39,914 bases of DNA from JAFMDF01 sp964644655 (GCA_964644655.1 CAZXYA010000013.1:1-39914); one strand, 5' to 3'. Shown: positions 1 to 7,895, counted from the stretch's first letter. Notes: generated by a model not told the origin, from the letters alone. Program-made: numbers and translations.

Positions 1-32
1 GAAAATTCAATTTTTTGCCTCCTTTAGAACCC

Positions 33-61
33 TTCCCGAGCCCGCGAAGCGGGCGAGGGAA
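33..61. repeat. GC-rich palindrome, REP-like
   Basis: A near-perfect palindrome: TTCCC, GA, GCCCGC, loop GAA, GCGGGC, GA, GGGAA. It is strikingly GC-rich in AT-rich surroundings, and the paired arms are interrupted only by a symmetric GA/GA mismatch. It lies about 120 bp beyond the stop of the minus-strand FecR gene. It could be a REP-like element or an RNA hairpin. No T-run follows on either strand, so I do not call it a terminator. Confidence 0.6.
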
Positions 62-75
62 AACACTAAGAAACT

Positions 76-110
76 TTTTTGACGCTGTACTAAACTCGAC
101 TCGTCAAAAA
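76..110 (-). terminator. Hairpin downstream of the FecR gene
   Basis: Perfect 9-bp arms TTTTTGACG (76-84) and CGTCAAAAA (102-110) surround a 17-nt loop. It lies about 70 bp past the fecR-type stop on the minus strand. The A/T tracts are inside the stem and no separate U-tract follows, so termination is only plausible. Confidence 0.35.
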
Positions 111-151
111 CTATGCGTACTTTATGAACTACGTTTACTATATGGTGAAAA
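100..151 (+). repeat. Dispersed intergenic repeat, copy 1
   Basis: This stretch begins CTCGTCAAAAACTATG and ends TATGGTGAAAAG. It is recognisably similar to the reverse complement of 32268-32330, which has CTCGTCAAAAAACTATG and TTTGTGGTGAAAAT with TACTTT in between. The two sites are 32 kb apart and both lie outside genes, which suggests a dispersed non-coding repeat. Confidence 0.45.
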
Positions 152-178
152 GTTGTTAGTTTATTTTTGTCACAGTAC

Positions 179-1177
179 TTATTGGGCGGTAATTATTACA
201 TTTTTATCATTGATTTTATACTTAGCCCTTAGAGGGAATGTAACGTCATCTAATGCTTTTTCTAAATTTTGATTTATAAATGAATAAGTGCCTTTTCTAT
301 TTCGAAATTCAGCATCACAAGCTATTTGTACATCAAATTGTCGTTCTAGTTCAGTTATAACTTCTGAAAATGGAATGTCCTCTAAGTAAAATTCTCCGTT
401 TATCCAGCCTGTTTGCTTAGTAACGTTTACCTCATACTTTTCTTCTAAAGCAGATTTATTAGCATTTAACTTAGTCCCTAACTCTTTGGTCAAAATTTGT
501 TCACTTCCTTTTGCTGTTACCCGAACTTTTCCTGTCCGACAAACAACGGCTAATCGACCATTTCTAGCATTTACATTAAAGCTAGTCCCCAATACTTCAA
601 TCATTCCGTTTGGAGTAATGACTTTAAAAGACTGTCCTTTTTCTACTTCAAAAAAGGCTTCTCCTTCTAAATTGACAATTCTATCTCCATCAAAATCTCC
701 TGCCTTATAGCTAATCGAAGAGGCGGCATTTAAATTGACGGTTGAATTATCGGGTAAGGTATAGGTTAGTTGTTCTCCATTTCCTATATCTACCGTTGTG
801 GTCGGATTATATAAAGTAAAAAAGGCGACTAAACCAATACAAGCGGCGGCTGCATAACTAATCCATCTACGTCTACCAATAGAGCGAACAACTGCCGTGT
901 CTTGTTTTTCTATAATTGGAGGTTTATCTGCTGGTGTAGCGGCATCAATTTTATCCCAAAGGTTTTTGATACGTGCTTCAGAAGGTTCATTTTCTTTTAT
1001 CTTAATAGCCTGTACTAATACTTTCGCAGCTTTTACAGCTTTCTTTTTATTGGGATTATCCCCTATCCATTTAGTCCAAAAAGCAATGGCTTTTGGGTCT
1101 TTGCCTTGTACCCACCGAATGAAGGAGGGTTCTTCAGCAAAATCAATTTCATCATAATTTGTATATCTTTTTTCCAT
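179..1177 (-). CDS. FecR family anti-sigma factor
   Basis: A 332-residue inner-membrane regulator of the FecR type. The cytoplasmic N-terminal part (about 1-100) should hold or release the cognate ECF sigma factor. One membrane segment is visible at about 105-122, after the GRRRW stop-transfer-like residues. The periplasmic FecR domain spans about 130-225, with the LPDNSTVNLN and EGEAFFEVEK motifs. The C-terminal DUF4974-like domain runs from about 260 to the end. Length and order match Bacteroidota FecR proteins. The cognate sigma gene lies upstream on the same strand, separated by a lipoprotein gene. In most such loci a TonB receptor follows the FecR gene, but only non-coding sequence remains before the window edge, so the downstream partner is unknown. 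Confidence 0.93.
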   Translation of the reverse strand: MEKRYTNYDEIDFAEEPSFIRWVQGKDPKAIAFWTKWIGDNPNKKKAVKAAKVLVQAIKIKENEPSEARIKNLWDKIDAATPADKPPIIEKQDTAVVRSIGRRRWISYAAAACIGLVAFFTLYNPTTTVDIGNGEQLTYTLPDNSTVNLNAASSISYKAGDFDGDRIVNLEGEAFFEVEKGQSFKVITPNGMIEVLGTSFNVNARNGRLAVVCRTGKVRVTAKGSEQILTKELGTKLNANKSALEEKYEVNVTKQTGWINGEFYLEDIPFSEVITELERQFDVQIACDAEFRNRKGTYSFINQNLEKALDDVTFPLRAKYKINDKNVIITAQ

Positions 1178-1193
1178 TCTGGTGATTTTGATG

Positions 1194-1302
1194 AGAAGTC
1201 AGAAGCGAGACCATAAATTAAAATTTACTGTCAGGCCATTTCACTGTCAGATTTTTAAGAGATAAAATCTGACAGTCGAATACGGTCTAACCTCTGACTT
1301 CT
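1194..1302. repeat. Tripartite palindromic element, copy A
   Basis: Nested inverted repeats fill the gap between two minus-strand genes. Outer arms are AGAAGTCAGA (1194-1203) and TCTGACTTCT (1293-1302). Middle arms are AGACC (1208-1212) and GGTCT (1284-1288). The inner stem is CTGTCAGATTTT (1244-1255) with AAAATCTGACAG (1264-1275). The same three-part design with the same words recurs at 34038-34200. The inner stem could also act as a terminator or processing hairpin for the metallopeptidase-like gene that ends at 1306. Confidence 0.65.
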
Positions 1303-1305
1303 TCT

Positions 1306-1803
1306 TTAAAATAATTCGTCTAAATAAGTAGCTCTAGAAATTGTAGTATAGTCAAATCTACATCCGCTAGTTCCGCTGTGCATGATACTGATACAGCTTC
1401 TATTTTCCTGAGTATCTGAATGCGTCCTTTCTAAATAACAATGGCCCAATTCATGAAAAACAACAAATTCTTTTTCTAAATCTGTTGCACTATTCCAATA
1501 GGCTCTATCAATATTTACTTTTCTTGTAGAAGTTTCACTATAACTGCATTGTCCTGCCACATTATCTGCTTCAATGTCAATTAGGAAACCTTCAATTCTT
1601 TTTTCAACTAGATTTACTTCCATTCCTCTAATCGAAGCTTCTGTTACAAACCTTTCAAAATAAGGGGCTAAAGCTTCCTCAATAAATAATTCTTCTATCA
1701 CTAGATTTTCATTATTTTCTTTGGTACAACCTATTATTAATAAACTAGTCGCAATACATAATAAGCTAAAGAAGATAGTTTTTACTTTGATATAATGCTT
1801 CAT
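1306..1803 (-). CDS. Lipoprotein, putative zinc metallopeptidase
   Basis: A 165-residue predicted lipoprotein. The signal peptide ends in lipobox IIGC (Cys26), which points to membrane anchoring outside the cytoplasm. A zinc-protease HExxH motif is visible as HELGH (His117, Glu118, His121), with a further His128. The spacing is one residue longer than the metzincin HExxHxxGxxH pattern. The later SIMHSG segment (Met141) resembles a Met-turn. Several cysteines (86, 122, 137, 148) could form disulfides. It sits between the sigma and FecR genes in the same orientation, 111 bp after the sigma stop, so it is probably co-regulated. The substrate is unknown. Proteolysis of the FecR periplasmic domain is an attractive but unproven role. 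Confidence 0.75.
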   Translation of the reverse strand: MKHYIKVKTIFFSLLCIATSLLIIGCTKENNENLVIEELFIEEALAPYFERFVTEASIRGMEVNLVEKRIEGFLIDIEADNVAGQCSYSETSTRKVNIDRAYWNSATDLEKEFVVFHELGHCYLERTHSDTQENRSCISIMHSGTSGCRFDYTTISRATYLDELF

Positions 1804-1914
1804 TATATATGTTTTTAATTATCGTCCTACATATATATAAGGTTGAGAAAATTACTTTGTACTCATTTGTTGAAATATTTTTTTAAATTATTATAACTGA
1901 TCAGTAGTGAATAG

Positions 1915-2493
1915 TTAAAAAACAATTTTCTCTAATTGAAAAAGCGCCAAAACAAGCGGCAATAAGGTTCCCTTTAATTTTTTCAAAGCATTAGACACCA
2001 AGTTTCGGACGGATTGATAATTTAAACCCATAATTTCGCCAATGTCTTCATAATCTAATCCAGAGACATATTTAAGATAAATGACCTCTTTTTGTCGTTT
2101 ACTCAAATTTTCCATCGCTGCTTTAACTTGTGCTGCTCTTTCTTCGGATAGTTCTAAAGCAATTAATTTTTGGTCAACGGCTATTTCTGCTTCAAAATCC
2201 AATTCTGTAGGTTCGGTATCTGATACCCATTTTTTGGATTTGTTTAATGCTCGAATAATCTTTCTTCTCAGGGCTACTAGCAAATAGCGTTGAATCGAAT
2301 CCGTCATGCCCAATCCTTTTCGGTTTTTCCATAACTCAATAAATAAATCTTGAATACAGTCTTCTATGACTTGATCATTCCGAGAAAACTTTCTACCATA
2401 TTTTAATAAGCTGGAAATATAGGTCGAATAAATACGCTCTAAAGCGGATTTATTGCCTTCTTTTAGTTGTTTCCAAAGTAATATATCACTCAT
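1915..2493 (-). CDS. ECF RNA polymerase sigma factor
   Basis: A 192-residue sigma-70 family ECF factor. Region 2 spans about 12-82, with the VIEDCIQDLFIELWKNR core-binding helix. Region 4 spans about 125-175, with LSKRQKEVIYLKYVSGLDYEDIG and the recognition helix around NYQSVRNLV. Length is normal for the family. It is the first gene of a minus-strand group with the metallopeptidase-like lipoprotein and FecR anti-sigma genes. It is divergent from the repeat lipoprotein at 2927, which is a candidate target. ECF factors usually activate their own operon. I could not identify the matching promoter by eye. Confidence 0.95.
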   Translation of the reverse strand: MSDILLWKQLKEGNKSALERIYSTYISSLLKYGRKFSRNDQVIEDCIQDLFIELWKNRKGLGMTDSIQRYLLVALRRKIIRALNKSKKWVSDTEPTELDFEAEIAVDQKLIALELSEERAAQVKAAMENLSKRQKEVIYLKYVSGLDYEDIGEIMGLNYQSVRNLVSNALKKLKGTLLPLVLALFQLEKIVF

Positions 2494-2926
2494 TTACAGT
2501 TGATTATGCAAAAAATAAAAGCGAATGTAATATACGGTTTTTTTAGTTGAAAGAACGATAATAAATAGCGTTTTGATACGTCAATAACTTTTTTTTAAAA
2601 ATTTTTATTTTTTTTGAGTACAAACGAAAAAGGCTTGACTTATAAGGGTGTAAGTAAGGAATAAAAAAATCATTTTCAAATATCTCTTTCAAAGAAAACA
2701 CCCGACTGACTGTTTTCTAAATTATTTTTGAAAATCCCACAATTAAGAAATCACCGATTTTTCCTTACTCACGATTTTTATTATAGACAAAAAATAACTG
2801 GACTATTTAAGTTTTTGAATTGACTGTTTTTTCTATAAAATTTCAATTCATACAAAAAATAGTCATTTCAAAAACATCCCATTTATTTTTCCGTCGCATT
2901 AAATAATTAAAAAAAATTAAAAATTT
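2494..2926. other. Divergent intergenic region, sigma gene / repeat lipoprotein
   Basis: This 433-bp AT-rich region separates two divergent genes and must carry both promoters. I see no gene and no convincing -33/-7 pair. The words CATTTTCAAATA (about 2671) and TTTTTGAAAAT (about 2726) form a loose inverted pair around ACACCCGACTGACTGTTTTC. The leader just before 2927 is almost pure A/T and lacks a Shine-Dalgarno sequence, as is usual in Bacteroidota. Confidence 0.5.
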
Positions 2927-3904
2927 ATGTTGAACAGAATCTTCAAAATTAACATCTTATTCGTTTTTGCCCTTGTTTTTGTAATGACTTCTTGTCAAAA
3001 AGAAAATTTAGACGAATTAACAACTGAAAACTTTACCCAACAAGCCGAAAGCCGTGAAGGTAGACCAAGTGGAATGAAAGGAAAAGGCCAACGAGGCAGC
3101 AATTGTTTTATCCCCGTATTCCCCATTACCATTAATTTCCCAGACGGAAGTGCGGTAGAAGCGGCAGATCAAGAAGCCGCAAAAGCAGCAAAAGAAGCTT
3201 ATCAAGAAGCTAATCCAGACAATGAAGAAAGACCAACAATTACTATGCCTTTTGATGTACAATTAAGAGATAGTTCGATTGTAATTATTACTAGTGAGGA
3301 GGATTTAGCGGCACTAAAAGAAACTTGTGGCGAACGAGGTGGAGAAGGTAGCAGAGGTGGTCGAGGCGGCAATTGTTTTACCCCTCTATTTCCCATTACC
3401 ATTAATTTCCCCGATGGAAGTGCAGTAGAAGTGGCAGATAAAGAAGCCGCAAAAGCAGCGAAAGAAGCTTATCAGGAAGCAAATCCAGACAATGACGAAA
3501 GACCAACAATTGCTATGCCTTTTGATGTACAATTGAGAGATAGCTCTATTGTAACTATTGCTAGTGAGGAAGATTTGGCGACACTAAAAGAAACTTGTGG
3601 TGAACGAGGTGGAGAAGGTGGTCGAAATCAAAGATGCTTCCAACTTTTATATCCCTTAACTATCAACTTCCCTGATGGTACTTCTGTAACTGTCGCCGAT
3701 AGAGCAGAAGCCAAAGCTGCCAAAGAAGCTTTTAAAGCAGCAAATCCAGATAACGAGGAAAAACCAAGCCTAGCCTTTCCTTATGATGTCGAATTAGCGG
3801 ATGGTACAATAGTGACGGTAAAAAATGAGGAGGATGTAGCAACTTTAAAAGAAAGTTGTGAAGAAGAAAGCGGTAATCGAGGCGGTCGAGGAAATAGAGG
3901 TTAA
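2927..3904 (+). CDS. Lipoprotein with three Cys-bounded repeats and RGG linkers
   Basis: A 325-residue predicted lipoprotein. The signal peptide ends MTSC, giving lipidated Cys23. The mature protein is three tandem units starting at about residues 59, 149 and 236. Each unit opens with a CF..[FY]P.TINFPDG segment, continues with an Ala/Glu/Lys-rich helix (EAAKAAKEAYQEANPDN), and closes with a LKE[TS]C motif, so each has two cysteines that may pair. Gly/Arg linkers (GERGGEGSRGGRGG and similar) separate the units. I do not recognise a named family or function. It is divergent from the ECF sigma gene and might be one of its targets. Past the stop, the codons GGA GGT AAC still spell the Gly-Gly-Asn pattern, suggesting the repeat tract once ran slightly further. 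Confidence 0.85.
   Translation: MLNRIFKINILFVFALVFVMTSCQKENLDELTTENFTQQAESREGRPSGMKGKGQRGSNCFIPVFPITINFPDGSAVEAADQEAAKAAKEAYQEANPDNEERPTITMPFDVQLRDSSIVIITSEEDLAALKETCGERGGEGSRGGRGGNCFTPLFPITINFPDGSAVEVADKEAAKAAKEAYQEANPDNDERPTIAMPFDVQLRDSSIVTIASEEDLATLKETCGERGGEGGRNQRCFQLLYPLTINFPDGTSVTVADRAEAKAAKEAFKAANPDNEEKPSLAFPYDVELADGTIVTVKNEEDVATLKESCEEESGNRGGRGNRG
3101..3904 (+). repeat. Three tandem coding repeats, about 270/261/270 bp
   Basis: Unit starts are at 3101, 3371 (period 270 bp) and 3632 (period 261 bp). Units 1 and 2 are nearly identical in DNA, while unit 3 is more diverged. This suggests recent duplication or gene conversion between units 1 and 2. The Gly/Arg linkers are the parts that vary in length. 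Confidence 0.85.
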
Positions 3905-4065
3905 GGAGGTAACTAATTAAAAAGTAGAGAGCTGAGTATGGGGGTTGAATTAATAACTTATAACTGATTTGCTAGAAATTAGTTGTGAACTTGATAAAAC
4001 CTCTATTCTCTAATTTTAAAGACGCTTCAAAAATATATAATATCTTCGATGGATTAGAAAGTGTT

Positions 4066-4106
4066 CCTCTGCTGGTAAACGTATCGGCAGGGGGATTTTT
4101 TATTTT
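4066..4106 (+). terminator. Rho-independent terminator
   Basis: A stem pairs CCTCTGC (4066-4072) with GCAGGGG (about 4088-4094), with one G-T pair, followed by ATTTTTTATTTT. It lies 160 bp after the repeat-lipoprotein stop and before the M20 gene, so it most likely ends the lipoprotein transcript. Confidence 0.65.
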
Positions 4107-4122
4107 GGCATTAAAAAACTAT

Positions 4123-4153
4123 TTTTAAGCCTCATTAAAAATAAGGCTCAAAA
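4123..4153 (+). promoter_or_regulatory. Hairpin abutting the M20 start codon
   Basis: TTTTAAGCCT (4123-4132) pairs with AGGCTCAAAA (4144-4153) at 9 of 10 positions, with an 11-nt A-rich loop. The 3' arm ends on the A of the ATG, so folding would bury the ribosome binding region. Whether it regulates translation is inference. Confidence 0.35.
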
Positions 4154-5673
4154 TGATTAATTCTAATTTATACTTATCATTTCTTTTTGTACTGCTTGGT
4201 TCTTTCTCGCTTTCTGCACAAATAGAAGGCAAAGCCCTCGACGATTTAGCACATAAATATGCTACCGAGTCTTTTGACCGTCTCTATGAATTATTATCCA
4301 TTCCTAACGATGCGCATTACCCCAAGGACATCGAGAAAAACATTCAATGGTGTGAGCAAGAATTTCAACAAAGAGGGTTTACAACAAATCGCTTAGCAAC
4401 TACAACAGTCCCATTATTATTAGCCGAGCGAAAGAAAACTGGAGCAACTAAAACCGTTTTAATTTATCTGCAAATTGATGGGCAGCCAGTTGATAAAACC
4501 AAATGGTTCCAAGAAAGTCCTTGGAAACCTGCCTTAAAACAGCAGGATACAAATGGGGAATGGAAAGAAATTGACTGGAAAAATATCCATACCAATTATG
4601 ATCCAGAACTAAGAGTTTTTGCTCGTTCTACCGCTGATTCTAAGGGGGCCGCCAATGGTTTTTTAGCAGCCTTAGATGCAACAAAAGATATTGCTCAACC
4701 CAATTTTAATATCAAAGTCATTATGGACTTTGAAGAAGAATTAGGCTCGCCAGAATTACCCAAAGCGGTCGATAAATACAGCAAGGAATTAGCCGCAGAT
4801 ATGCTTATTATTTTTGATGGGCCAAGGCATATTTCTAATCAACCAACTTTAACCTTTGGTGCCAGAGGCATTGCAGAAATTACTTTGACTGTTTTTGGAC
4901 CAAGAGCGCCCCAACATAGTGGGCATTATGGTAATTATGCACCCAATCCTGCTATTCGTTTGGCACAATTAATCGCTTCTATGAAAGATGCAGATGGCCG
5001 AGTGACTATTCCTGGTTTTTATGATGGGGTTCATTTAGACGAAGCAACTAAAGCTATTCTAGCAAAAGTACCAGATGATGAAAAAGTCATCCAAAAAAGT
5101 ATAGGCATTGCAGCCCCTGATAAAGTGGGAAATAATTATCAAGAAGCCATTCAATATCCTTCTTTAAATGTGCGAGGAATGCGGTCAGGTTGGGTAGGTA
5201 TTCGTTCTCGGACGATTGTACCTGCGACCGCAACGGCCGAAATTGATGTCCGTTTGGTAATGGAAAGCGATCCCGATTGGTTATTAGGCTTAATCCGTAG
5301 TCATATTCAAGCACAAGGCTATTATGTAGTAGACAAAGAACCAACAGAGGAAGAGCGGATGAAGTATAATCGCATTGTTTTTATGCGAACCGAGACTTCT
5401 TACTTGGCTTATCGAACGGATTTTAATTCAACAGTTGGCATTTGGTTAGATAAAGCTTTGACTAGAGCATTTGAGCAAACTCCGATTAAAATCAGAAATA
5501 GTGGTGGTTCAATTCCTATTGCTCCTTTTGTGACAACTTTAGGGATTCCAGCAGTAACCGTTCCTATTGTCAATCGAGATAATAATCAGCATAGTCCTAA
5601 TGAAAACCTCCGATTGGGTAATTATGTCGATGGGGTGAAGACTTATATTGCGGTGTTGACGGAAAGCTTATAG
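4153..5673 (+). CDS. Exported M20-family peptidase-like protein
   Basis: A 506-residue protein with a signal peptide (about 1-22, ending SLSAQ), so it is probably periplasmic. It has the M20/M28-like zinc peptidase layout. TADSKG supplies the bridging Asp162. EEE at 194-196 follows MDF and supplies the catalytic/ligand glutamates. HSGHYG (His255) lies in the lid/dimerisation region. QHSPNE supplies the late His480. The first metal-ligand motif, normally HxD, reads QID here (Gln107, Asp109), so the first histidine is replaced. Length suits a dipeptidase or carboxypeptidase. The 3' end overlaps uvrB on the other strand by 6 bp. The substrate is unknown, and activity is uncertain because of the changed ligand. 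Confidence 0.85.
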   Translation: MINSNLYLSFLFVLLGSFSLSAQIEGKALDDLAHKYATESFDRLYELLSIPNDAHYPKDIEKNIQWCEQEFQQRGFTTNRLATTTVPLLLAERKKTGATKTVLIYLQIDGQPVDKTKWFQESPWKPALKQQDTNGEWKEIDWKNIHTNYDPELRVFARSTADSKGAANGFLAALDATKDIAQPNFNIKVIMDFEEELGSPELPKAVDKYSKELAADMLIIFDGPRHISNQPTLTFGARGIAEITLTVFGPRAPQHSGHYGNYAPNPAIRLAQLIASMKDADGRVTIPGFYDGVHLDEATKAILAKVPDDEKVIQKSIGIAAPDKVGNNYQEAIQYPSLNVRGMRSGWVGIRSRTIVPATATAEIDVRLVMESDPDWLLGLIRSHIQAQGYYVVDKEPTEEERMKYNRIVFMRTETSYLAYRTDFNSTVGIWLDKALTRAFEQTPIKIRNSGGSIPIAPFVTTLGIPAVTVPIVNRDNNQHSPNENLRLGNYVDGVKTYIAVLTESL

Positions 5674-7680
5674 TTTTTTCTTCAAAGCAAACAGTTCATC
5701 CCGATATTGAGCAGCAGAAATAAAGTCCAATTCTTTCGCTGCCTTTTTCATTTTTCGCTCTGTTTCTGCAATCATTTTTTCAAGTTGATCTTTAGTCATA
5801 TATTCTACTATCGGATCAGCAGCAATGCTGAGTTCATCTGGCTCAATGTACGCATTTGTTTTATTTCCTCGAATGTCTAAAATAGAGCCTTGATTCAAGA
5901 TTTCTTCCCTAGTTTTACTAACCGTTTTAGGGATAATGCCATGCTTTTCATTATATGCCATTTGAATAGATCGTCTTCGAGAAGTTTCGTCAATGGTTCG
6001 TTGCATAGATTCCGTTACTTTATCTGCATAAAAAATAACCAGACCATTAGAATTTCTTGCTGCCCGCCCTGCTGTCTGGGTCAATGATTTATCATTTCGT
6101 AAGAACCCTTCTTTATCTGCATCTAGAATGGCGACCAAAGAAACTTCAGGTAAATCTAATCCTTCTCTCAGCAGGTTAACCCCTATTAACACATCGAAAA
6201 CACCTAATCGTAAATCTCTTAAAATTTCTACTCGTTCCATCGTGTCAACTTCGGAGTGAATATAACGACATTTAAGATTGACCTTGGCAAAATATTTACT
6301 TAATTCTTCCGACATTCTTTTAGTCAAAGTTGTCACTAAAACTCGTTCTTGCTTTTCTATTCTTTGTTGGATTTCATCTAATAAATCATCTATTTGATTT
6401 AAACTTGGACGAACATCAATTGGGGGATCTAATAAACCTGTCGGGCGAATAATTTGCTCTACAAAAACACCGCCTGTTTGCTCTAATTCATAATCACTTG
6501 GCGTCGCACTTACAAAGACAACTTGATTGATTAGACTTTCAAATTCTGTAAAATTTAAAGGTCGATTATCCATTGCAGAAGGTAAACGGAAACCAAAATT
6601 GACTAAATTTAATTTTCTTGCCCGATCACCACCCCACATGCCTCTCACTTGTGGTACGGTCACATGACTTTCGTCAATAATCATTAAATAATCATCTGGG
6701 AAATAGTCGAGTAAACAGAAAGGTCGAGTACCAGGGTTTCGCCCATCAAAATAACGAGAATAATTTTCTACCCCATTGCAATAGCCTAATTCTCGCATCA
6801 TTTCCAAATCAAAAGTTACCCGCTCTTTGATACGTTGTGCTTCGGTCAATCTTTTTTCCCGTTCAAAATATTTTTGTTGGGCATATAATTCATCTTCAAT
6901 ATCTCGAAGAATTTGATTCATTTTATCCTTGGGTGCAATATAGAGATTGGCAGGAAAAATAGCAGCTGTTTCCAAAGATTCAATTCTTTTTCCAGTTTCA
7001 ATTTCAATGCGCTCAATATCTTCAATTTCATCGCCAAAAAAAGTAATGCGATACCCATAATCAACATAAGGTAAGTTAATGTCAATCGTATCTCCACGCA
7101 CTCTAAAAGTCGCTCGTTTAAATTCTACTTCCGTTCGAGAATACAAAATACCAACCAATTGATATAAAAAAGTATTTCTCGTAACTACTAAGCCTTTATG
7201 TAGCCTAATAATACCGGTTTTATAATCCTCTGGATTTCCCATCCCATAAATACAAGAAACCGAAGCAACTATGATAATATCTCTACGTCCAGACAACAGA
7301 GAAGAAGTAGCTCTCAATCGAAGTTTATCAACCTCTTCATTGATTTGTAAATCTTTTTCTATAAACGTATCCGAAGACATGATATAAGCTTCGGGTTGGT
7401 AATAATCATAATAGGAAACAAAATATTCCACCGCATTATCAGGAAAAAATTCTCGAAACTCGCCATATAATTGGGCAGTTAAGGTTTTATTATGCGTTAA
7501 AACTAAGGTTGGCTTGTTTAACTCCTTGATGACATTGGCCATCGTAAAAGTTTTACCAGAGCCAGTTACCCCCAATAAGGTTTGAGCAGTGTCACCAGCA
7601 TTAATGCCTTCTATCAGTTGTTGAATGGCTTGAGGCTGGTCACCTGTTGGTTTAAAAGGAGAACTTAATTGAAATCCCAT
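5668..7680 (-). CDS. uvrB: Excinuclease ABC subunit B (UvrB)
   Basis: A 670-residue DNA-damage recognition helicase of nucleotide excision repair. It receives DNA from UvrA and recruits UvrC. Visible features: Walker A GVTGSGKT (37-44); the damage-probing beta-hairpin region YYDYYQPEAY (about 92-101); Walker B with DESH; the SATPSDYEL segment; the helicase motif TLTKRMSEEL; the arginine-finger motif QTAGRAARN; and the C-terminal UVR motif (about 630-665) that contacts UvrC. Length is standard and the start MGFQLSSPFKPTGDQPQAI fits the family. It stands alone, convergent with the M20 gene. A long repeat-rich intergenic region lies upstream. Confidence 0.98.
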   Translation of the reverse strand: MGFQLSSPFKPTGDQPQAIQQLIEGINAGDTAQTLLGVTGSGKTFTMANVIKELNKPTLVLTHNKTLTAQLYGEFREFFPDNAVEYFVSYYDYYQPEAYIMSSDTFIEKDLQINEEVDKLRLRATSSLLSGRRDIIIVASVSCIYGMGNPEDYKTGIIRLHKGLVVTRNTFLYQLVGILYSRTEVEFKRATFRVRGDTIDINLPYVDYGYRITFFGDEIEDIERIEIETGKRIESLETAAIFPANLYIAPKDKMNQILRDIEDELYAQQKYFEREKRLTEAQRIKERVTFDLEMMRELGYCNGVENYSRYFDGRNPGTRPFCLLDYFPDDYLMIIDESHVTVPQVRGMWGGDRARKLNLVNFGFRLPSAMDNRPLNFTEFESLINQVVFVSATPSDYELEQTGGVFVEQIIRPTGLLDPPIDVRPSLNQIDDLLDEIQQRIEKQERVLVTTLTKRMSEELSKYFAKVNLKCRYIHSEVDTMERVEILRDLRLGVFDVLIGVNLLREGLDLPEVSLVAILDADKEGFLRNDKSLTQTAGRAARNSNGLVIFYADKVTESMQRTIDETSRRRSIQMAYNEKHGIIPKTVSKTREEILNQGSILDIRGNKTNAYIEPDELSIAADPIVEYMTKDQLEKMIAETERKMKKAAKELDFISAAQYRDELFALKKKL

Positions 7681-7732
7681 TTTGTGATAGATAAGTCTTG
7701 ATTTAAAAATAGGTTGGTTATCCTTTTCTATT

Positions 7733-7895
7733 TAGTAACGAGCAAAGAATGAGTAGTGCATTTGGAGCTAGAGATTTTGTCTCAAGGCTAGGCATTTTTT
7801 TTAAGAATAGCTAGGCTATTCTTAAAAAAAATAACGGCGCATTGTAACAAAAGGTCAGTTCCTAAATGCCGTACTTATTTTTTACTCGCTACTTA
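7733..7895. repeat. Long imperfect palindrome, MITE-like
   Basis: The core is a perfect palindrome with 18-bp arms (7794-7811 and 7815-7832) around loop TAG: eight T, AAGAATAGC, TAG, GCTATTCTT, eight A. Outside it the arms continue imperfectly for about 60 more bases. GTAGTGCATTT on the left faces the complement of AAATGCCGTAC on the right, and ACGAGCAAAGAATGAG faces ACTTATTTTTTACTCG. Total size is about 163 bp. The central word TAGCTAGGCTA is the reverse complement of the centre of the palindrome at 26200-26364, so the two may be related. No transposase gene is present. Confidence 0.65.

Noticed and set aside
15..272. 85-codon open frame at the left edge, plus strand
   Set aside because: It overlaps the GC-rich palindrome, a dispersed repeat and the end of the FecR gene on the other strand, and shows no protein-like features.
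3902..3910. Perfect Shine-Dalgarno-like TAAGGAGGT right after the repeat-lipoprotein stop
   Set aside because: The only ATG within reach opens a nine-codon frame. The bases are better explained as leftover Gly-rich repeat codons.
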